From Thermoplasmata archaeon (lineage in GTDB: Archaea > Thermoplasmatota > Thermoplasmata > Lutacidiplasmatales > UBA184): a stretch of DNA of 10,154 bases. The stretch is taken from positions 1-10,154 of the forward strand of contig JASHXM010000129.1 in assembly GCA_030043545.1 (NCBI GenBank), in the 5' to 3' direction. The position numbers and the translations under genes are program-made. Positions 6,311 to 10,154 of the stretch are shown piece by piece; position 1 is the stretch's first letter; every line of letters starts with the position of its first letter. The notes under the pieces are model-generated. The model was given only the letters and a program-made list of their open reading frames with translations. It was not told where the DNA came from and made no database searches.

Positions 6311-7315
6311 TCAACTTTTCGGGTGGGGGCGTCCGGCGCTCCCGCGGTTCCCGGCGCACACCGCCTCGAGCACCGCCGCGACGGCGGCGGTGCCCGCCGC
6401 GGAGCCGACTCGGTCGGCCGCGGCCCCGGGCCAGCGATCGCGGGGCGCGGTGTCTGGGCCCGCCGTCGAGGCGGCGAAGACGACGTCCCCGTCGGTCGAC
6501 GTCTGGTACGGCACGATCGCCCGAGCGAGACCGGTGTGGACGAGGGCCGCGACCCGGGCGAGCCCCGGTCGATCGAGCCGGGCGTTGGTCACCACGACGC
6601 TGATCGTCGTGCCGCGGGCGGCCGGGCGTCGCCCGCCGAAGCGCGTCGGGGGAACGATCCGATCTTGGGGACCGCGCGCCCCCGCGACCCACCGGCCGCT
6701 CCGCGGGTCGCAGACGGCCCCGACCGCGTTCACGACGACGAGCACGGCGACCGAGAGGCCGTCGCCGACCGCGCCGCTACCGCTCCCCACTCCGCCTCGC
6801 ATCGCCCGGCCCCGACCAAGGTACTTCCCGACGGTCGCGCCGGCGCCGGCGCCTCGCGCCCCGGGAGCGAACGGGCGGCGTACGGCCCGTTCCGTCGCCG
6901 CCCGCCCGAGGACGGCGTAGTCCGGGAGACGGGACTCCGACCGCGGGAGATCGAACAGCGCCGCGCCGGCGACCGGGGCGATCCGATGGGGATTGCCGAA
7001 GACGCGATGGCCGCCGCCCGACTCGAGGATCGCGTCGCGCACTCCGCGCGCGGCGTCGAGCCCGAAGACGCTCCCACCCGCGATGAACAGCGCCCAGCGA
7101 CGGCCGAACGTCGCGTCCACGGCGAGCGAGGCGGTGTCGAACGTGGCGGACGCCCCCCCGCGCACGTCGACGACGACCGAGGCCGGGGCGTCGAACCGGA
7201 CGACCGTGACCCCGCTCGTCGGCGGCTCGGACTCCGCGTGACCGACGGCGACCCCGTCGATCCGAGCGAGCCCCGGGTCGGTCGGCGGCACGGCGCCCCG
7301 AACGACGGCGGCCAC
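6311..7315 (-). CDS. P1/S58 family peptidase (DmpA-like, self-processing)
   Basis: A 334-residue protein of the DmpA/P1 (MEROPS S58) family: aminopeptidases and amidases made as one chain that cuts itself into alpha and beta subunits. Family landmarks in order are IDGVAVGH at 19-26, GVTVV at 35-39, GGSVFGLDAARGV at 80-92, ALFDLP at 119-124, GAGAGATVGK at 155-164, VVNAVGAV at 194-201 and RGTTISVVVTNA at 234-245. Self-cleavage is expected between G235 and T236, so the nucleophile would be Thr rather than the Ser of DmpA; related family members also use Thr. There is no signal peptide, so it is cytoplasmic. In-frame GTG codons occur at 7321, 7315 and 7291; 7315 lies about 25 bp from the TATA-like element at 7338-7343, as expected for a leaderless transcript. 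It is divergent from the metalloprotein gene. Confidence 0.85.
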   Translation of the reverse strand: MAAVVRGAVPPTDPGLARIDGVAVGHAESEPPTSGVTVVRFDAPASVVVDVRGGASATFDTASLAVDATFGRRWALFIAGGSVFGLDAARGVRDAILESGGGHRVFGNPHRIAPVAGAALFDLPRSESRLPDYAVLGRAATERAVRRPFAPGARGAGAGATVGKYLGRGRAMRGGVGSGSGAVGDGLSVAVLVVVNAVGAVCDPRSGRWVAGARGPQDRIVPPTRFGGRRPAARGTTISVVVTNARLDRPGLARVAALVHTGLARAIVPYQTSTDGDVVFAASTAGPDTAPRDRWPGAAADRVGSAAGTAAVAAVLEAVCAGNRGSAGRPHPKS

Positions 7316-7334
7316 AAACACGTTGCGCCCGACC

Positions 7335-7344
7335 GCTTTATGCC
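7335..7344. promoter_or_regulatory. Shared TATA-like element, S58 peptidase / metalloprotein
   Basis: The run CTTTATG in a G/C-rich spacer is centred near 7340-7341. It lies about 26 bp from the ATG at 7367 on the plus strand and about 25 bp from the GTG at 7315 on the minus strand (where it reads CATAAAG). Both distances fit leaderless archaeal transcripts, so one element may serve both genes. No mapped transcription start is available. Confidence 0.55.
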
Positions 7345-7366
7345 GCGCGGTCGCTGCCCCGCCCGC

Positions 7367-7939
7367 ATGTCGGAACCGTCGGTCCCCGCGCCGGCGTCGC
7401 CCGCCGGATTCCGGGTGGCGCGGGAGATCCCGGTTGGCCGACACCCGCTCCTCGCGGTGTTCCCAGGGCTCGACCACCTCCCCCCGGCAGTACGGCTCGA
7501 GCCGGACGCTGCCCGCCGCACACGCCTGTTCGACGAGACGTGCGTCGAGGTCGTCGACCAGGACCTCTGGATGTACGTCGCCCCGTGGGCGGAGCCGAAA
7601 GGGGCCCGCCGGCAGTGGCGGCCGGTGATCGCGCCGGGCCGGGACTGCATCGTCGTCGGCGCGGGGCACCTGCGCGAGTCGCCCGAGATCGTCCTGTTCA
7701 TGGACGTCTACCACGAGCTCTGCCACGTCGTCCAGCGGCGCGACGGGGCGAACCTCTGGGAGCCCGGGGTCAGCTACGTCGAGCGATGGACGGAGATCGA
7801 GGCGTACCGGTTCGTCGTCCGGGAGGCCCGCGACCTCGGCGTCGACGACCGGTTCCTGCGGGACTACCTGAAAGTCGAGTGGATCTCGGACGCCGAGCAC
7901 AAGGCGCTGCTCGGCCAGGTCGGGGTCTCCGTGCGCTGA
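7367..7939 (+). CDS. HExxH zinc metallopeptidase-like protein, unknown family
   Basis: A 190-residue protein that I do not place in a named family. It has a zinc-protease signature, H116-E-L-C-H120, in the helix DVYHELCHVVQRRDG, followed 22-24 residues later by E143/E145 in RWTEIEAYRF, a plausible third zinc ligand of the gluzincin type. The last 40 residues (FLRDYLKVEWIS ... LLGQVGV) look like a helical cap. There is no signal peptide or membrane segment, so it is probably cytoplasmic. The N-terminal 15 residues are rich in Ser, Pro and Ala. The ATG at 7367 is about 26 bp from a TATA-like CTTTATG, supporting a leaderless start and arguing against the much longer in-frame reading that begins at 5816. 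Catalysis is inferred from the motif only; some HExxH proteins of this size are non-proteolytic. Confidence 0.8.
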   Translation: MSEPSVPAPASPAGFRVAREIPVGRHPLLAVFPGLDHLPPAVRLEPDAARRTRLFDETCVEVVDQDLWMYVAPWAEPKGARRQWRPVIAPGRDCIVVGAGHLRESPEIVLFMDVYHELCHVVQRRDGANLWEPGVSYVERWTEIEAYRFVVREARDLGVDDRFLRDYLKVEWISDAEHKALLGQVGVSVR

Positions 7940-7982
7940 CGGACGGCCGTCGCGCGCGTCGACGGTGCGGCACGAACCGCGG

Positions 7983-7990
7983 GTTTATCG
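7983..7990 (+). promoter_or_regulatory. TATA-like element ahead of the MFS gene
   Basis: GTTTATCG is the only A/T-rich run in the 93-bp gap between the metalloprotein and transporter genes. Its centre is about 47 bp before the GTG at 8033, predicting a start site near 8012 and a leader of about 20 nt. The rest of the gap holds a short palindrome (GACGGCCGTC, 7942-7951) just after the upstream stop and nothing else I can assign. Confidence 0.45.
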
Positions 7991-8032
7991 TCCCGCCGTC
8001 GGCTCTTCTCGGGCCGCCGGGGCGGCGCGCGC

Positions 8033-9451
8033 GTGTCCGTCGACATCAAGGCCCGGACCGTCCTCCGCCCGTCGTCGAGCGACCTCTGGTTCCTCGCGTA
8101 CCTGCCGCTCGCGATCTCGGACGGGATCGCGACGCCGCTGATCCCCCTGCTCGCCCTCCAGCACTTCGGTGCGAGCGCGTTCATCGTGACGGTGATCATC
8201 GCGGCGAGCGCGATGAGCCAGGTGCCGTTCACGATCCTGTGGGGGAACCTGTCGGACCGGGTCGCGCACCGGAAGTTCTTCCTGGTCGGCTCGTTCCTCG
8301 CGACCGGCTTGAGCATCGTCGGGATCGCGCTCGCCCGCGACCTCAGGACGTTCTTCATCCTCAACGTCGTGGAGGGGCTCGCCTCCGCGGCGAGCGCCCC
8401 GATCGGTACGATGCTGCTGCTCGAGACCCGCCACAAGCGCTGGTGGCCGCAGGACATCGGCCTCTTCGGCGTGATCTCCGGGATCGGGACGACGGCCGGC
8501 CTCGCGCTCGGCTTCGTCTGGCTGTTCGTCGTCGGGGCGAAGGGGCCCGCGCTCCCGACGATGACCGGACTCCTCCTGCTCGCCGGGGTGCTGGCGCTCG
8601 TCTCCGCCGTGATCGCGTGGCGGTGGATCGAGGAGCCGTCGGCGCGGGTCGAGCGTCGGAGCCTCAACGAGCTGCTCCACCTGCGCGCCGGTCTCGCGGA
8701 GCGGGCCCGCGGGCTCCGCTCGCGCGTCGCGGGCGTGATCGACCTCACCCGGTCGAGCGAGGAGCGGCTCCCCGGCCGGGAGTACCTGTTCCTCGCGGCG
8801 CTGTTCGTGATGAGCGTCGGGTTCGACATCTTCTACGGGCCGTTCCCGGTGTTCCTCTACTCCGTCCTCGGACGCAACGCGCAGGCGAGCGACGCCGGCG
8901 TCTTCATCGTCTACCTCGGGGCCGCGGCCGCCTCCTCCGCGCTGTTCTTCCACTCGGGGAAGGCGGTCGACAACCACTCCCCGAAGGCGGTGTTCCTGGA
9001 GTCGCTCGCCGGCCGGGTCGTCCTGATGCTCCTGTTCCTGTGGGGCCCGCTGTACGTGCTGTTCGGGGTCGGGTCGACCGCGCTCTTGGCGTGGCTGACC
9101 GTCCTCAACGCCTGCCTCGGGGTCACTTGGGCGTTCATCAGCACGGCGAGCACGCTGTTCCTGGTCCGGCTCGTCGGCCGCTCCGCGCGCGGACGGGCGC
9201 TCGGTCTCTACAACGCGATCGCGGGCGCCGGCGGACTGCTGGGCACGCTGCTCGGCGGCTGGCTGTACGCGTGGCAGGGCGTGCACGTCACGTACCTGAT
9301 CGCCGCCGGCACCGTCGTCGTCGGCGGCCTCCTACTCGCCCCGATCCCGTACCACCTGTTCCAGATCCCGCACTCCGCCACGCACCGGTTCCACCGGGGG
9401 CGGGGGACCCGCGCCGCGGTCCCGCGTCCTCCGCCGCGCCCGCACCGGTGA
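8033..9451 (+). CDS. MFS transporter, 12-helix type
   Basis: A 472-residue integral membrane protein of the major facilitator superfamily. Motif A is seen between helices 2 and 3: G71-N-L-S-D75-R-V-A-H-R80-K81. Hydrophobic segments fall at roughly 18-40, 47-70, 83-100, 106-130, 143-168, 176-197, then a charged cytoplasmic loop at 198-248, and further helices at about 250-279, 287-307, 325-346, 348-375, 388-412 and 417-440. The motif-A equivalent of the second half is degenerate (HSGKAVDNHSPK, 307-318). The C-terminal 25 residues are basic and Pro-rich. It probably moves small solutes by proton coupling or facilitated diffusion; the substrate is unknown and drug efflux or sugar/organic acid transport are both possible. 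The start is a GTG at 8033, the first codon that fits after the TATA-like element. The TGA at 9449-9451 lies inside a hairpin shared with the convergent gene. Confidence 0.87.
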   Translation: MSVDIKARTVLRPSSSDLWFLAYLPLAISDGIATPLIPLLALQHFGASAFIVTVIIAASAMSQVPFTILWGNLSDRVAHRKFFLVGSFLATGLSIVGIALARDLRTFFILNVVEGLASAASAPIGTMLLLETRHKRWWPQDIGLFGVISGIGTTAGLALGFVWLFVVGAKGPALPTMTGLLLLAGVLALVSAVIAWRWIEEPSARVERRSLNELLHLRAGLAERARGLRSRVAGVIDLTRSSEERLPGREYLFLAALFVMSVGFDIFYGPFPVFLYSVLGRNAQASDAGVFIVYLGAAAASSALFFHSGKAVDNHSPKAVFLESLAGRVVLMLLFLWGPLYVLFGVGSTALLAWLTVLNACLGVTWAFISTASTLFLVRLVGRSARGRALGLYNAIAGAGGLLGTLLGGWLYAWQGVHVTYLIAAGTVVVGGLLLAPIPYHLFQIPHSATHRFHRGRGTRAAVPRPPPRPHR

Positions 9452-9466
9452 GCCCGACGGCTCACC
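9447..9466. terminator. Hairpin containing both convergent stop codons
   Basis: A perfect 8-bp inverted repeat: left arm GGTGAGCC (9447-9454), loop CGAC, right arm GGCTCACC (9459-9466). The TGA of the MFS gene (9449-9451) lies in the left arm and the reverse-strand TGA of the small gene (9464-9462) in the right arm, so each mRNA would end its reading frame within the same stem-loop. No T-run follows. A bidirectional 3'-end structure is plausible; coincidence in GC-rich DNA is less likely for an 8-bp perfect stem but not excluded. Confidence 0.5.
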
Positions 9467-9938
9467 CGAGCATCTCCCAGGTGAGCGTCCGGATGACGTA
9501 GCCGACGGCGAGCAGCCCGAGGAACGTCTCGAGCTCCGGCGGGTACTTCTCGATGCGGCAGGAGCGGAAGCCGAGCTGGCCGACGCCGACGGGCGTCTCC
9601 CCGCGGGCGAGGGCGAACTTCCCGGTCAGCCGCTCGTTGATCGTGTACCGCGCCCCGCCGTACTCGATCGTCATCGGCCCGAACGTCGACGACTCGGTCC
9701 TCAGCGTCTCCTCGCCGACCCGGATCCGGATCTCGTCCGCCTTCGCGCGGTAGCTGACGGTCGATTCGACGACCTCCGGCGCCCGCCCCCGATAGACGTG
9801 GTACTCCGTCGAGAAGAGGGCGGCGAGCCGGTGGCCGAGGCCGGCCTGCTCGGCCTGCACCGGCCGCGCGACCCACTCCTCGTCGCCGACGCGCAGCTCG
9901 ATGACGTTCTTGAGAATGCGGGCGGTCGCCTGGATCAT
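9462..9938 (-). CDS. Conserved-looking protein of unknown function, C-terminal hydrophobic segment
   Basis: A 158-residue protein I do not recognise. Most of it looks beta-rich (alternating hydrophobic and charged residues at 11-35, 58-80, 88-130), with a run YTINERLTGKFALARGE around 98-114 and a final helix at 136-156 (ETFLGLLAVGYVIRTLTWEM) that could be a membrane anchor or a buried helix. The pattern of short strands followed by one hydrophobic C-terminal helix recalls tubby/scramblase-like (LURP) folds, but this is only an impression. The ATG at 9938 is the only good start and lies about 33 bp from a TATA-like TAATAA in the divergent spacer. It is convergent with the MFS gene, 10 bp from stop to stop. 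Confidence 0.7.
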   Translation of the reverse strand: MIQATARILKNVIELRVGDEEWVARPVQAEQAGLGHRLAALFSTEYHVYRGRAPEVVESTVSYRAKADEIRIRVGEETLRTESSTFGPMTIEYGGARYTINERLTGKFALARGETPVGVGQLGFRSCRIEKYPPELETFLGLLAVGYVIRTLTWEMLG

Positions 9939-9966
9939 CGGCCCGCCGGACGACGGGCGGCCGGGG

Positions 9967-9976
9967 ACTAATAATG
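9967..9976. promoter_or_regulatory. Shared TATA-like element, small unknown gene / truD
   Basis: ACTAATAATG is the only A/T-rich run in this divergent spacer. Its centre (about 9971-9972) is 25-26 bp from the GTG at 9997, an ideal distance for a leaderless truD transcript, and about 33 bp from the ATG at 9938 on the other strand. It may serve both genes. Confidence 0.55.
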
Positions 9977-9996
9977 ACGCCTCCGCTCCCTCCGGC

Positions 9997-10154
9997 GTGG
10001 ACGGCGGCGTCCGGACCCCTCCGGCGCCCGAACGCGCGATCGGGATCGACTTCTACCTCTCCGCCACGCCCGGGGTCGACGGGCGGCCGAAGAGCCAGGA
10101 CGACGACTTCCGGGTGCAGGAGATCTCCACCTACCCGTACCCGGATCCGACCGG
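9997..10154 (+). CDS. truD: TruD-like tRNA pseudouridine synthase, N-terminal fragment
   Basis: The gene runs off the right edge; 52 complete codons are visible from the GTG at 9997. The segment AIGIDFYLS followed by GVDGRPKSQDDDFRVQEI corresponds to the N-terminus of archaeal TruD, usually of the form IG...Y.T...GIGG.iK...EDF.V.E. TruD isomerises uridine-13 of tRNAs to pseudouridine in the cytoplasm. The central Gly of GIGG is Asp here and the usual PEDF is DDDF, both mild departures. The catalytic Asp (in the later NxFGxQRFG region) lies outside the window. The GTG is chosen because it is 25-26 bp from the TATA-like TAATAA; the ATG at 9974 is in another frame and within that element. Confidence 0.78.
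   Translation, partial: MDGGVRTPPAPERAIGIDFYLSATPGVDGRPKSQDDDFRVQEISTYPYPDPT

Noticed and set aside
5816..7366. N-terminal extension of the HExxH protein back to 5816
   Set aside because: The extension is antisense to the radical SAM, zinc-protein and S58 genes and looks non-coding; the ATG at 7367 has a well-placed TATA-like element.
7942..7951. GACGGCCGTC palindrome after the metalloprotein stop
   Set aside because: A 10-bp palindrome is common by chance in such GC-rich sequence and nothing around it supports a function.
7985..9286. Long minus-strand frame opposite the MFS gene
   Set aside because: Extremely rich in Glu, Arg, Asp and Pro, the usual antisense shadow of a hydrophobic GC-rich gene.

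Overview
The window is a densely packed, very GC-rich stretch (by eye, not calculated) that reads as archaeal chromosome. Archaeal signs are a beta-CASP mRNA-processing nuclease of the aCPSF2 type, an IMPase-family phosphatase directly followed by an NAD kinase in the order of the fused archaeal enzyme MJ0917, a JAMM isopeptidase-like protein, the start of an archaeal-type TruD, and isolated A/T-rich TATA-like elements about 25-28 bp ahead of start codons, as expected for leaderless transcripts. A GC-rich lineage of Thermoplasmatota would fit, but that placement is a guess. I see no mobile element, CRISPR array, rRNA or tRNA.

Layout: 1-784 (+) holds the 3' part of a NOG1-like GTPase gene coupled by an ATGA overlap to a small Rieske ferredoxin. 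781-2013 (-) is the aCPSF2-like nuclease, converging on the Rieske gene with overlapping stop codons. 2082-4295 (+) is a three-gene overlapping operon: IMPase-family phosphatase, NAD kinase, JAMM metalloprotease. 4318-5910 (-) is a large radical SAM gene interrupted by one in-frame TAG. 6018-7315 (-) holds a small zinc-binding protein and an S58 (DmpA/P1) self-processing peptidase. 7367-9451 (+) holds an HExxH metalloprotein and an MFS transporter. 9462-9938 (-) is a small protein of unknown function, and 9997-10154 (+) is the truncated start of truD. No gap exceeds about 110 bases.

The genes are mostly housekeeping: ribosome biogenesis (NOG1), RNA 3'-end processing or decay (aCPSF2), NAD(P) balance (phosphatase plus kinase), possible ubiquitin-like deconjugation (JAMM), tRNA pseudouridylation (TruD), plus peptidases and a transporter. 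The phosphatase and kinase probably set the NAD/NADP ratio together.

The points most worth a second look are the single in-frame amber codon in an otherwise intact radical SAM gene (mutation, assembly error, or recoding such as pyrrolysine insertion), three divergent gene pairs that each appear to share one TATA-like element, and convergent gene pairs whose stop codons lie in or beside short inverted repeats.
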